Positions 7,112 through 15,660 of a stretch of DNA of 64,000 nt are shown piece by piece. The notes under the pieces were generated by a model. That model made no database searches and was not told the DNA's origin. It worked only from the letters and a program-made list of their open reading frames with translations. The first letter of the stretch is position 1, and the number at the start of each line of letters is the position of its first letter. This DNA comes from Nonomuraea jiangxiensis (GTDB taxonomy: Bacteria; Actinomycetota; Actinomycetes; Streptosporangiales; Streptosporangiaceae), in NCBI RefSeq assembly GCF_900099965.1, contig NZ_FNDJ01000033.1, positions 60,895-124,894 of the forward strand, written 5' to 3'. The position numbers and the translations under genes are program-made.

Positions 7112-8401
7112 ATGGGTACCGTCCGTCCGCGGCCCAGCGTGGCGGCCGCATGCACCGTGCTGCTCGCCTGCCTTCCGGCGTCGGGCCGGGGGGATCTGTC
7201 CACCGGCGTGCACGTCACCGCCGCGGACCTGGCCTCCGTCCTGCTGATCGCCGTCGCGGCCCTCGTCCTGCTCAGGAGCCGCCCGGCGGCCTCGCTGCCC
7301 GTCCGTGCCCTGGTGCTCGCGCCGGTCGCGGGCATGGTCAGCCTCGCGGCGCTGGCCTCCCCCGACCTGCTCGGCGGCCTGCCGGGCTACGCCAGGTACG
7401 TCCAGGTGTTCGTGCTGGTCCCGCTGGCCGTGCTGGTCACGGTCCGGAACCGTGCCGACGTCCTGATCGTGGGGGGCGCGCTCGTCGGAGCGGCGGCCGT
7501 GGAGGGGCTGGTGGGCTGCCTCCAGGCGTTCACCGGCACCGGCGCGTCGTATGCGGGCGAGCGGGTGCGGGCCGTCGGCACGTTCGGCGCGCCCGACGTC
7601 ATGGGCATGGCGAGCGTGGTCAGCTATGGCGCGATCATCCTGCTGGCAGTCGGCCTGCGCCTGCGCGGCAGGCGGCGGGCCGCCGCGCTCGCGGGCGCCG
7701 CGCTGCTCTGCGTGCCCCTCGTCCTGTCGCTCAGCCGGGGCACCTGGCTCGCCCTGCTGTGCGCGGTGCTGGTCATGCTCTTCCTGTACCGCCGCGCGCT
7801 GGCCGCCCGGCTCCTCCTCGCCGGCGCCGTCGCGACGACGGTGCTGGCCTTCGGGCCGGGCACCGGCTGGGACCTGCTGGACCACCGGCTGGCCTCGATC
7901 GGCTCCGCCGTCTCCCAGCCCGACCGGTCCGTCAACGACCGGTACAGCCTGTGGCTGACCGCCACGGGCATGTGGATGGACCATCCGCTGACCGGGGCCG
8001 GGCCGCGTGGCTTCGCCCGGTTGCGGGACATGTACGCGCCCATCGAGCTGTCGTCCGGCAGCGACACCGACGACCCGGCGCACGGCTTCCAGCGCCGGCC
8101 CCTGCTGTCGCCGCACAACATGTACCTGCTGACGCTCAGCGAGCAGGGACTGCTCGGGCTGTCGGCCCTCCTGCTGTTCCTGGGGGCCCTGGCCAGGTGG
8201 GCCGTCCGGGGCGCCGCCCTGGCCGCGGCCGGGCTGCTGACCTGGCATCTCGTGGCCTTCTGCTACGGCGACATCGGCGGCCCCTCGACGGTCGTCATGT
8301 CCGTCGTCCTCGGGCTGGTGCTGTCGCTCGTCGCACGGCCCGCGGCGGTGGGACCGAGCGGTGGCATCCCGGTCCCGGCCGGCGGGGGAGTGGCGCCATG
8401 A
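7112..8401 (+). CDS. O-antigen ligase / polysaccharide polymerase-like membrane protein (Wzy-like)
   Basis: 429 aa with about ten to twelve hydrophobic helices. The large extracytoplasmic loop in the C-terminal half contains the arrangement expected of the Wzy_C/O-antigen ligase family: ITG-type GAGPRGFARL and a conserved HNMYL. These proteins polymerise or transfer lipid-linked oligosaccharides on the outer face of the membrane. ATG 7112 is 2 bases after the priming-enzyme stop. Its own stop overlaps the next start (ATGA). Confidence 0.82.
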   Translation: MGTVRPRPSVAAACTVLLACLPASGRGDLSTGVHVTAADLASVLLIAVAALVLLRSRPAASLPVRALVLAPVAGMVSLAALASPDLLGGLPGYARYVQVFVLVPLAVLVTVRNRADVLIVGGALVGAAAVEGLVGCLQAFTGTGASYAGERVRAVGTFGAPDVMGMASVVSYGAIILLAVGLRLRGRRRAAALAGAALLCVPLVLSLSRGTWLALLCAVLVMLFLYRRALAARLLLAGAVATTVLAFGPGTGWDLLDHRLASIGSAVSQPDRSVNDRYSLWLTATGMWMDHPLTGAGPRGFARLRDMYAPIELSSGSDTDDPAHGFQRRPLLSPHNMYLLTLSEQGLLGLSALLLFLGALARWAVRGAALAAAGLLTWHLVAFCYGDIGGPSTVVMSVVLGLVLSLVARPAAVGPSGGIPVPAGGGVAP

Positions 8402-9906
8402 CGACGGCGACGTCACCCGCCGCCAGGGCCGTCAGCGTCACCGCGCTGCTCATCGGGCTCGGCTCGCTGCTCGGGTTCGCCCGGGACCTGCTGGTGGGCA
8501 CGGTGTTCGGCGCCGACGCCGGCACCGACGCGTTCCTCGTCGCCTGGACGATCCCGGAGACCGCGGCCCCGCTGCTGATCGAGGGCGCCATGGCCTTCGT
8601 GCTGGTCCCGCTGTTCAGCCGGGCGGTGGAGGCGGGCGACGACGTGCGCGGCCTGGTGTCCTCGACGCTGCCGCGGCTGTGCCTGGGCCTGGCGGGGCTG
8701 GGCGCCCTGGTCGCCGTGGGCGCTCCTTACCTGGTCGGCCTGCTCGCGCCGGGCATCCCGCAGGCCGGGCTCGCCGCCGACTGCATGCGCGTGGCCGCCG
8801 TCACGATCCCGCTGTTCGGCCTGGCCGGATACCTGAGCGCCGTGCTGCGGGTGCACCAGGCGTTCGCGCCCCCGGCCGCCATCTACGTCGCCTACAACGT
8901 GGGGATCGTCGCCTGCGTGTGGACGCTGCGGGACCGGGGCGTGTACGCGGCGGCGCTCGGGGTGGCCGCGGGCGCCCTGGGCATGGTGCTCGTCCAGACG
9001 CCGGCATTCCTGCGGCGCATCGGGCCACCCCGCCGGCCCGCGCGCGGCGTGCCGCTGCCGCTGGCCGCGTTCCTGCCGGTCGCGGTCTTCACGCTGGTAC
9101 GCCAGTGCCAGGTCTTCGTCGAGCGGTTCGTCGGCTCGTCGCTGCCCGAGGGGTCGATCTCCCACCTCAACTACGCGCAGAAGATCGCCCAGGTGCCGAT
9201 GGTGCTGTCACTGATCGTGGCCACCGTGAGCTTTCCGCAGCTCGCCCGCTCCATCGCGGCGGGCGACACCGGGCGGGCCCGCCGGCGGATGGCCGGTGAC
9301 CTGGCCGTCGCCTGCGCGGTGGTGCTGGCCGGCACCGCGGCGTTCCTCGCCTGCGCCCCGGACATCGTGGCCGTCCTGCTGGAGCACGGGGCGTTCACCG
9401 AGGCCGACACCGCCGCCACCGCGCACATCATGCGGGTGTACGCGCTCGGGCTGCTCGGCCAGGCGGTGGTCGGTGTCGCGTGCCGGGCCTACTTCTGCGG
9501 CGCCCGCGCCTCCTGGTACCCGGCCCTGGCGATGGCCGCAGGGCTGATCGTGACCGCCGTACTGGCCCGCCCGGCGTGGGGGGTCACGGGCATCGCCGCG
9601 GCCAACGCGGCCGGGATCACGCTGACCGCCGTACTGCTGCTGACGGGGCTGCGCAGCCGGGTCATGGCCCTGCCCTTCCGGATGGCTGTCGCGCCACTCC
9701 GCGGCCTGCTGCCGGCGGCCGCGGCCGCCACCGCGGCCGGCTGGGGAGCACGATCGCTGCTGGCGGACCTGCCGCGGCCGATCGCGCTGGCGCTGGCCGG
9801 GGCCGCGCTCGCCGCCACCTTCTGCGCCGTCGCGGCCGTCTCGGGCACCGCGCTCATCGGAACCACTCCGATCACCCGCCTGATCAGGATGCGAGGTCGT
9901 GCGTGA
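8398..9906 (+). CDS. MurJ/MviN-like lipid-linked oligosaccharide flippase
   Basis: 502 aa with about 14 hydrophobic helices and MviN-family features: LLGFARDLLVGTVFGAD near the N-terminus, a charged NYAQKIAQVP segment in the middle and LLEHGAFTEADT after helix eight. The family exports lipid-linked intermediates such as lipid II. In this operon the likely substrate is the exopolysaccharide repeat unit, taking the role of Wzx; that reassignment is inference from context. Start ATG 8398 overlaps the previous stop by 4 bases and the end overlaps the next gene (GTGA). Confidence 0.87.
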   Translation: MTTATSPAARAVSVTALLIGLGSLLGFARDLLVGTVFGADAGTDAFLVAWTIPETAAPLLIEGAMAFVLVPLFSRAVEAGDDVRGLVSSTLPRLCLGLAGLGALVAVGAPYLVGLLAPGIPQAGLAADCMRVAAVTIPLFGLAGYLSAVLRVHQAFAPPAAIYVAYNVGIVACVWTLRDRGVYAAALGVAAGALGMVLVQTPAFLRRIGPPRRPARGVPLPLAAFLPVAVFTLVRQCQVFVERFVGSSLPEGSISHLNYAQKIAQVPMVLSLIVATVSFPQLARSIAAGDTGRARRRMAGDLAVACAVVLAGTAAFLACAPDIVAVLLEHGAFTEADTAATAHIMRVYALGLLGQAVVGVACRAYFCGARASWYPALAMAAGLIVTAVLARPAWGVTGIAAANAAGITLTAVLLLTGLRSRVMALPFRMAVAPLRGLLPAAAAATAAGWGARSLLADLPRPIALALAGAALAATFCAVAAVSGTALIGTTPITRLIRMRGRA

Positions 9907-10604
9907 ACGCCATGCCGTTCGTGCTCATGTACCACTCCGTGGAGAAATACGACAGCGACCCGTTCCGGGTCACCGTCTCTCCCGACCGCTTCGCCGGGCA
10001 GCTGCGCTGGCTGGCCGGGCGCGGCCTGACCGGCGTCTCGATGGGCGAGCTCCTGCGCGCCCGGGCCACCGGGAACGCCCGCGGCCTGGTCGGGCTCACC
10101 TTCGACGACGGGTACGACGACTTCCTCGGCGAGGTCGTGCCCGCCCTGCTCAGGCACCGGTTCACGGCCACCGTCTTCGTCCTCTCCGGCCTGCTCGGCG
10201 GGCACAACACGTGGGACGCCGGCGGGCCGCGCAAGCGGCTCATGGACGCCGACGGCGTGCGCCGGGCCGCCCGCCAGGGCATGGAGATCGGCTCCCACTC
10301 GGCCGGGCACCGCTCGCTGCCCGGTCTGGGCGAGGCCGAGCTGCGGGAAGAGGTGGCGACCAGCAAGGCGGTGCTGGAGGACATGCTCGGTGACCGGGTG
10401 AGCGGATTCTGCTACCCGTACGGGCACGTCACCGGTCGCGAGGTGGCCGCCGTCCGCGACGCGGGCTACTCCTACGCCTGCGCGATCTGGAGATCCGAGC
10501 TCAGCGGCGGGCACGCGCTGCCACGGACCTACGTCGGCGACCGTGACGGCGCCCTGCGGCTGCGCGCCAAATGGCTGCGCCACCGGGTCCGGTGGGGCCG
10601 ATGA
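9903..10604 (+). CDS. Polysaccharide deacetylase (NodB homology, CE4)
   Basis: 233 aa if GTG 9903 is used; this overlaps the flippase stop as GTGA, matching the coupling seen through the operon (ATG 9912 is the alternative). CE4 motifs are clear: MYHSVE near the N-terminus, TFDDGYDD (metal-binding Asp pair), HSAGHRS (metal-binding His) and CYPYG (motif 3). The family removes N- or O-acetyl groups from chitin, peptidoglycan or exopolysaccharide. No signal peptide is visible, so it may act on the lipid-linked precursor in the cytoplasm. Confidence 0.9.
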   Translation: MNAMPFVLMYHSVEKYDSDPFRVTVSPDRFAGQLRWLAGRGLTGVSMGELLRARATGNARGLVGLTFDDGYDDFLGEVVPALLRHRFTATVFVLSGLLGGHNTWDAGGPRKRLMDADGVRRAARQGMEIGSHSAGHRSLPGLGEAELREEVATSKAVLEDMLGDRVSGFCYPYGHVTGREVAAVRDAGYSYACAIWRSELSGGHALPRTYVGDRDGALRLRAKWLRHRVRWGR

Positions 10605-11701
10605 AGGTCCTGCACGTCATCACCGGTCTGGCGGCGGGCGGGGCGGAGCAGCAGCTGCGGTCCCTGCTGCCGCACCTGGGCGTCCGGAGCGAGGTCGCGG
10701 TGCTCACCGGCCGCGGCGTGGTCGCCGACGCCATCGAGCGCACCGGCGTGCCCGTCCACTACGCGGGCATGCGCGGCAACAGGGATCTGCGGGCCGTCGG
10801 GCGGCTCGCCCGGCTGATGCGCTCCCGGCGCTACGACGTGGTGCACACCCATCTCTACCGGGCCTGCGTGTACGGCCGGCTGGCGGCCCGGCTGGCGAAC
10901 GTCCCGGCGATCGTGGCGACGGAGCACTCGATCGGGTGCGAGCACATCGAGGGACGCCGCCTCACTCACCCCATCAGGGCCCTGTACCTGGCCAGCGAGC
11001 GGCTGGGACACCTCACCGTGGCCGTCTCGCCGTCCGTGGCCGACCGGCTGGCCAGGTGGGGGGTGCACCGCTCGCGCATCGTGGTGATCCCCAACGGCGT
11101 CGACGGTACGGCGTTCGGCTTCGACGCGGCCCTGCGCCGGCGTACCCGGAAGCGGCTGGGGCTGGCGGACGACGCGTTCGTGATCGGCGGGGTGGGCCGG
11201 CTGGAGCCGGGCAAGCGCTTCGACCTGCTGGTGGAGGCGATGCCCTCGCTCGAACCCGCGGTCCTGCTGCTGGTCGGCTCCGGCTCGTGCGAGCCGCGGC
11301 TGCGGGAGCTGGCCCGCGCGGCGGGCGCCGATCGCCGGGTGATCTTCGCGGGCGAGTCGCTCGACGTGCGGGCCATGCTGTCGGCGATGGACGTGCTGGC
11401 CGCGCCCTCGGCGGAGGAGACGTTCGGCCTGGCGGTCGTCGAAGCGCTCGCCTGCGGCCTCCCGGTCCTGTACGACACCTGCCCGGCCATCGACGACCTG
11501 CCGCCCGGCTCGGCCCCGGGAGCCCGCCGCGTCGCGCCGGACCGGCTGGCCGCGGAGCTGTCCGCCCTGGTCGCCCGCCCGCCGGGCCGGCTGGCCCCGC
11601 CCGACGCCCTTCGGCTCTACGAGATCCGCCGCCAGGCGGGGCAACTGGAGTCGCTCTACCTGCGCCTGCTGGGCGCCGTACCCACGGAGGAGTACCGATG
11701 A
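10601..11701 (+). CDS. GT4-family glycosyltransferase
   Basis: A 366-aa GT-B fold retaining glycosyltransferase. The N-terminal domain has the acceptor loop GLAAGGAEQQL; the C-terminal domain has VVIPNGVD, GRLEPGKRFD and the EX7E-type region PSAEETFGLAVVEALACGLPV. It should add a sugar from a nucleotide sugar to the growing lipid-linked repeat on the cytoplasmic side. ATG 10601 overlaps the deacetylase stop (ATGA), and its own stop overlaps the next start. Confidence 0.92.
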   Translation: MKVLHVITGLAAGGAEQQLRSLLPHLGVRSEVAVLTGRGVVADAIERTGVPVHYAGMRGNRDLRAVGRLARLMRSRRYDVVHTHLYRACVYGRLAARLANVPAIVATEHSIGCEHIEGRRLTHPIRALYLASERLGHLTVAVSPSVADRLARWGVHRSRIVVIPNGVDGTAFGFDAALRRRTRKRLGLADDAFVIGGVGRLEPGKRFDLLVEAMPSLEPAVLLLVGSGSCEPRLRELARAAGADRRVIFAGESLDVRAMLSAMDVLAAPSAEETFGLAVVEALACGLPVLYDTCPAIDDLPPGSAPGARRVAPDRLAAELSALVARPPGRLAPPDALRLYEIRRQAGQLESLYLRLLGAVPTEEYR

Positions 11702-12258
11702 CCTGGATCATGGGCCTGATCTCGCGATGGTGGCTGCCGCTGTCGCTGGCGTTCGGGATGCTGGGCGGGCTGGCGTACACGCTGGCCAGGGACACCGTCT
11801 ACGCCGCCGACGCCTATGTCATGGTGGCCGGCGGGGACCCGGCCAGGGCCGCCCACTTCGCCTCCGCCTACGCCCGGATCGCCGGCCATCCGGGACTGAT
11901 CACCAGCGGTGAGGCCGAACAGGACGCGCTGAGCGTGGCGGCCACCCCCGACGCCCCGATGCTCCGCCTCACCTTCATGGCCCCGGAGGCGACGGAGGCC
12001 GCGGAGCGCGTCAACCGGGCGGCGGCCGCGCTCGTCCACTACGCCAACTCCCATGCCGCCCAGACCGACGTGCGGCTGGTGCCCTTCGCGACCGCGACGC
12101 CGCCGCTCCACCCGGCGTCCCCCGTGCTGCTGATCTGCGTGGCCATCGGCGGCTGCGGTGCCGTCCTGGTGGCCGGCCTCGTACGCCTGGCCGCCCCGCC
12201 GGCCCGCCAGGCCGCGCCCCGCGCGCCGGAACCGGCGTTGACCGGGGCGAACGCGTGA
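11698..12258 (+). CDS. Small Wzz-like chain-length / polysaccharide co-polymerase protein
   Basis: 186 aa with two membrane helices (about 13-29 and 142-165) bracketing an extracytoplasmic loop of roughly 110 residues. This is the Wzz topology, and ATPPLHPASPV before helix two resembles the Pro-rich motif there. No cytoplasmic tyrosine-kinase domain is attached and none is encoded nearby, so any BY-kinase control must be elsewhere or absent. Start ATG 11698 follows ACGGAGG and overlaps the previous stop. Sequence identity to named families is low by eye, so the call leans on topology and position. Confidence 0.65.
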   Translation: MTWIMGLISRWWLPLSLAFGMLGGLAYTLARDTVYAADAYVMVAGGDPARAAHFASAYARIAGHPGLITSGEAEQDALSVAATPDAPMLRLTFMAPEATEAAERVNRAAAALVHYANSHAAQTDVRLVPFATATPPLHPASPVLLICVAIGGCGAVLVAGLVRLAAPPARQAAPRAPEPALTGANA

Positions 12259-13388
12259 GCCGGTCCCCCTCCGCGCAGAGCTCACGAGCGGGACTCACGC
12301 TGCGGGTCGTCAGGGAGGCTGCGGAGCTGGCGGCGTTGTCGGCGGACTGGGCGGATCTCTACGCGCGCAGTTCGGCCGCCACGCCCTTCCAGTCGTTCGG
12401 CTGGCTCCGCTCCTGGTGGCGGGTCTACGGGACCCCGGGGCGGCTGCGCGTGTTCCTGGCCCACCGGGGCGGGCGGCTCGTCGCGGCGGCGCCGTTCCGG
12501 CTGGAGTACCGGTCGGGCTGCCGGGCGCTGACACCCGTCGGCGGGGCGCAGTCCGACTTCACCGACATCGTGGTGGACGACTCCGAGGGCGACGCCGGGC
12601 TGGGCGAGCTACGGGCCGCGCTGCTCACCCAGCCGGGCTGGGACGTGATCGACCTGCCCGAGGTGCGGCCCGGCGCGGCCGCCGGCCGGCTGGCCGAGCT
12701 GTGGGCGGGCAGGACGTGGACCCTGCCCGCCTCCACCTGCCTCCAGCTGCCGGGCCGCCCGGTCGACGAGGTGCTCGCGGGGCTGAGCACGCGGCGGGCG
12801 CGCCGGCTGCGGTCGGCGCTCCGCAAGCTCGACGCCTTGGACGTGTCGGCGGTGTCCGTCGGGCCTGATCAGGTCGAGCGGGCGATGACGGAGCTGCTGC
12901 GCCTGCACGCCCTGCAATGGGCCAACCGGCCGATCAACGCCCAGCACACGCAGCCGCGTTTCATGGACCACCTGGTGAGGGCCGCGCGGGCGATGGTGGC
13001 CGACGGCCACGCGGCGCTGACGGAATACCGGATCCGCGGGCGGCTGCTGGCGTCGGACTTCGTGGTGGTCGGCAAGGACTTCGTGGGCGGTTACCTGTAC
13101 GGGGTCCACCCGGAGCTGCGCGCCGAGGTCGACGTCCTGACGATGCTGCTGCGCCAGAACCTGGGCATCGCTCACCGGCTCGGCAAGCCGGTGCTCAGCA
13201 TGCTGCGCGGGGACGAGCCGTACAAGGCGAAGTGGGAATGCCTGGCCGTCGCCAATCGGCGGGTGCTGCTGGGGCACGGCGTCCGCGCCTCCGGATACGC
13301 GGCGACCGCCGGCATGCGCAGGGCGACCAGGGACCTGTTGCGGCGGCGCTGCCCCCGCCTGGCGGAGAGGGTTGCGACATGGCGTTGA
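12255..13388 (+). CDS. CelD/BcsL-like GNAT acyltransferase
   Basis: 377 aa with the double-GNAT layout of the CelD/FemAB-like group: an N-terminal region with WADLYARS, PFQSFGWLRSWW and LAHRGGRLVAAAPF, and a C-terminal part with ASDFVVV, GGYLYGVHPE and PYKAKW. Members are common in exopolysaccharide loci and are thought to acylate sugars or lipid carriers; the acyl donor here is not predictable. GTG 12255 overlaps the Wzz-like stop, and the gene end overlaps the next start by 10 bases. Confidence 0.85.
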   Translation: MSRSPSAQSSRAGLTLRVVREAAELAALSADWADLYARSSAATPFQSFGWLRSWWRVYGTPGRLRVFLAHRGGRLVAAAPFRLEYRSGCRALTPVGGAQSDFTDIVVDDSEGDAGLGELRAALLTQPGWDVIDLPEVRPGAAAGRLAELWAGRTWTLPASTCLQLPGRPVDEVLAGLSTRRARRLRSALRKLDALDVSAVSVGPDQVERAMTELLRLHALQWANRPINAQHTQPRFMDHLVRAARAMVADGHAALTEYRIRGRLLASDFVVVGKDFVGGYLYGVHPELRAEVDVLTMLLRQNLGIAHRLGKPVLSMLRGDEPYKAKWECLAVANRRVLLGHGVRASGYAATAGMRRATRDLLRRRCPRLAERVATWR

Positions 13389-14632
13389 GGCCGAGCGTGC
13401 TGCACGTCACGCAGCCGGTGGACGGCGGTGTCGGGGCGTACGTGGCCACGGCCGCGGCCGACCAGGCCCGGCGGGGCTGGCGGGTCGCCGTCGCCTGCCC
13501 GCCCACCGGCCGGCTGGCCGACGACCTGGACGGCCTGGGCGTGCCCCGGCTGGACTGGACGGCGAGCCGGGCGCCGGGACCGGCCGACGTCGTGCCGGCG
13601 GCCCGGTTGCGGCGCATCGTCCGCGCGTTCGGCCCCGACGTGGTGCACCTCCACTCGTCCAAGGCCGGGCTGGCGGGCCGGCTCGCGATCAGGGGGCGGG
13701 TGCCCACCCTGTTCCAGCCGCACGGCTGGTCCTGGCCGGCCGCCCGGGGCCCGGTCGCCGCGGCGGCACTGAGCTGGGAACGGCTGGCCGTACGCTGGAC
13801 CGCCCGGGTGATCTGCGTGGGCGAGGGAGAGGCCGAGCTGGCCAGGCGGCACGGAGTCACCGGCGATCTCGTCGTGGTGCGCAACGGCGTCGACCTGCGC
13901 CGCTTCCGGCCGGCCGGCCCGCGCGAACAGGTCGCGGCCCGGACCCGCCACGGCGTCCCCGCCGAGGCGCGGCTGGCGGTCTGCGTGGGCAGGGTCACCC
14001 GGCAGAAGGGGCAGGACCTGCTGCTGGCGGCGTGGGAACGGGTCGCCGGGCGCGACGCGCGGGCCCGGCTGGCGATCGTCGGCGACGGGCCGCTGCTCCC
14101 CGCGCTGCGGTCACGGGCCGTGCCGCGCGTTCACTTCGCCGGCGCCGTGGCCGACCCCCGGTCCTGGTACGCCGCGGCGGACGTGGTGGTGTTGCCCTCC
14201 CGCTGGGAGGGCCTGCCGCTGACCGCGCTGGAGGCGCTGGCCACGGGCAGGCCGCTGGTCGCCTGCGCGGTTCCGGGCCTCGCCGAACTGGTGGCCGGCG
14301 GGGTCGGCGCCGCCGTCGCGCCCGGCGACGAGGCGGCGCTGGCCGAGGCGCTGCTGCTCAGGCTCGGGCAACCCGCGCTGGCCGCCGCGGAGGGCGTGGC
14401 CGCCGCCGCGCTGGCGGGCGCGTTCGACGTGGACGACTCGATGGACTCGCTGGCCGGGCACACGCTCGGGCTGCTGGGCGGGGCCACAGGGGCGGAAGCC
14501 GAGATCGGGACCGGAAAAGGAGCCGGGGCGGGCACCGGCGTCGGGATCGCCCCCGGCGACCTGGGCCCGCGCAGCCGCCTGCGGAAGACCTCCGACGAAC
14601 GCGGGTTCGACGAGCACTGCCAGATGCCGTGA
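13379..14632 (+). CDS. GT4-family glycosyltransferase with unusual C-terminal tail
   Basis: 417 aa, GT-B fold: HVTQPVDGGVGAYV at the N-terminus, RNGVDLRRF, GRVTRQKGQD and PSRWEGLPLTALEALATGRPLV in the C-terminal domain. ATG 13379 follows GGAGAGG. The catalytic domain ends near residue 365. The last ~50 residues are Gly/Ala/Thr-rich, lie antisense to the convergent hydrolase gene and have no family match that I can see. It is the last gene of the exopolysaccharide operon. Confidence 0.9.
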   Translation: MALRPSVLHVTQPVDGGVGAYVATAAADQARRGWRVAVACPPTGRLADDLDGLGVPRLDWTASRAPGPADVVPAARLRRIVRAFGPDVVHLHSSKAGLAGRLAIRGRVPTLFQPHGWSWPAARGPVAAAALSWERLAVRWTARVICVGEGEAELARRHGVTGDLVVVRNGVDLRRFRPAGPREQVAARTRHGVPAEARLAVCVGRVTRQKGQDLLLAAWERVAGRDARARLAIVGDGPLLPALRSRAVPRVHFAGAVADPRSWYAAADVVVLPSRWEGLPLTALEALATGRPLVACAVPGLAELVAGGVGAAVAPGDEAALAEALLLRLGQPALAAAEGVAAAALAGAFDVDDSMDSLAGHTLGLLGGATGAEAEIGTGKGAGAGTGVGIAPGDLGPRSRLRKTSDERGFDEHCQMP

Positions 14633-15540
14633 GGACAGTAATCGGTGATCGAGTGATAGGCCACGTTGTGACTGCTGATCCAGTCGAGCATCCGGCGCAC
14701 GAAGGCGGGCCGGTCGCCGTGGCGGAACAGCCCCCACTCCGGGAAGGACATGGGCTTGCCGTGCTGGGCCGCGAAGTCGGCATGGGCGCGCAGGCCGTAG
14801 GGCTGCTCGACGTAGTCGGCGAAGTTGTGTCCCGGCCCCTGGTCGTAGGTGTCCATGCCGATGATGTCGACCGCGTCGTCACCCGGGTAGCACTGCGTCC
14901 AGGGGATCGCGTCGTGGCCCCGGCTGGGGGCGAAGTCGAACAGGAAACGCTGTCCGGGCGTGGCCCGCATGGTCGTCACGATGCGCCGCCAGTACTGCTT
15001 CCACGCCTCCGGGTTGGGCGCGCACCGGCTGGAGTAGGTGGTGCCGTTCATCTCCCAGCCGAGCACGATGATCGTGTTCGCGGCGCCCGAGGAGACCAGC
15101 TTGCGGGCCAGCCGCCGGAAGTGGCGGTCATGAACGCCCTGCGCCCCCGCGATGAGCTGCTGCGACACGGCCGGGTCGGGCATGCCGGACTCGTTCGGCG
15201 CGACCATCGGCACGTTCAGCGCCAGGATCCGGTCCGGGCGGGCGGCTCGCCAGCGGGTCCACGGGTCCAGGATGAACGGCGCGCCCTCGATCGACTTCCA
15301 GCGCTCGCCGGGCAGGTAGGTACGCCCCACCGTCACCTCGCTCCGCAGCCACGACTCGAAGCCCGCCAGGAGTTGGGGACCGCGGGAGTCCGAGGCGAGG
15401 AAGACGCCGAGCGCCGCGTGCGGACGGGACCGGCCGTCAGGCTTTCTGCCGGTGTGCTTGGCGAGGCCGAGCCCGGTCACCGTCACCGAAGCCACGACGA
15501 TCACCAGCGACCCGTGCCGGACAATGTTTCGCGCCGCCAT
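14131..15540 (-). CDS. Secreted GH26-like glycoside hydrolase
   Basis: The N-terminus has a signal-anchor or signal peptide (about residues 10-27). The catalytic domain shows GH26-type landmarks: acid/base Glu163 in LGWEMNG and nucleophile Glu268 in FPEWG, with DIIGMDTY between them. GH26 enzymes cleave beta-mannans and related glucans, so this may trim or release the polymer made by the adjacent operon. The recognisable domain ends near residue 322 (about 14574). The frame has no stop until 14131, adding ~150 Ser/Ala/Pro-rich residues antisense to the glycosyltransferase. Either the tail is real or a nearby stop was lost. ATG 15540 is preceded by a weak GGGGA. Confidence 0.78.
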   Translation of the reverse strand: MAARNIVRHGSLVIVVASVTVTGLGLAKHTGRKPDGRSRPHAALGVFLASDSRGPQLLAGFESWLRSEVTVGRTYLPGERWKSIEGAPFILDPWTRWRAARPDRILALNVPMVAPNESGMPDPAVSQQLIAGAQGVHDRHFRRLARKLVSSGAANTIIVLGWEMNGTTYSSRCAPNPEAWKQYWRRIVTTMRATPGQRFLFDFAPSRGHDAIPWTQCYPGDDAVDIIGMDTYDQGPGHNFADYVEQPYGLRAHADFAAQHGKPMSFPEWGLFRHGDRPAFVRRMLDWISSHNVAYHSITDYCPHGIWQCSSNPRSSEVFRRRLRGPRSPGAIPTPVPAPAPFPVPISASAPVAPPSSPSVCPASESIESSTSNAPASAAAATPSAAASAGCPSLSSSASASAASSPGATAAPTPPATSSARPGTAQATSGLPVASASSAVSGRPSQREGNTTTSAAAYQDRGSATAPAK

Positions 15541-15660
15541 CGCACATCCCCGATTGCTGCCTTTGTATCCCTCCCTATACCCCAGGTAACGGCAAGCGGA
15601 ATATCCGACTCGCGACTTGCCGATCCCATAGCCGGTCGCGAAGGAGGAGGACGTAAAAAG

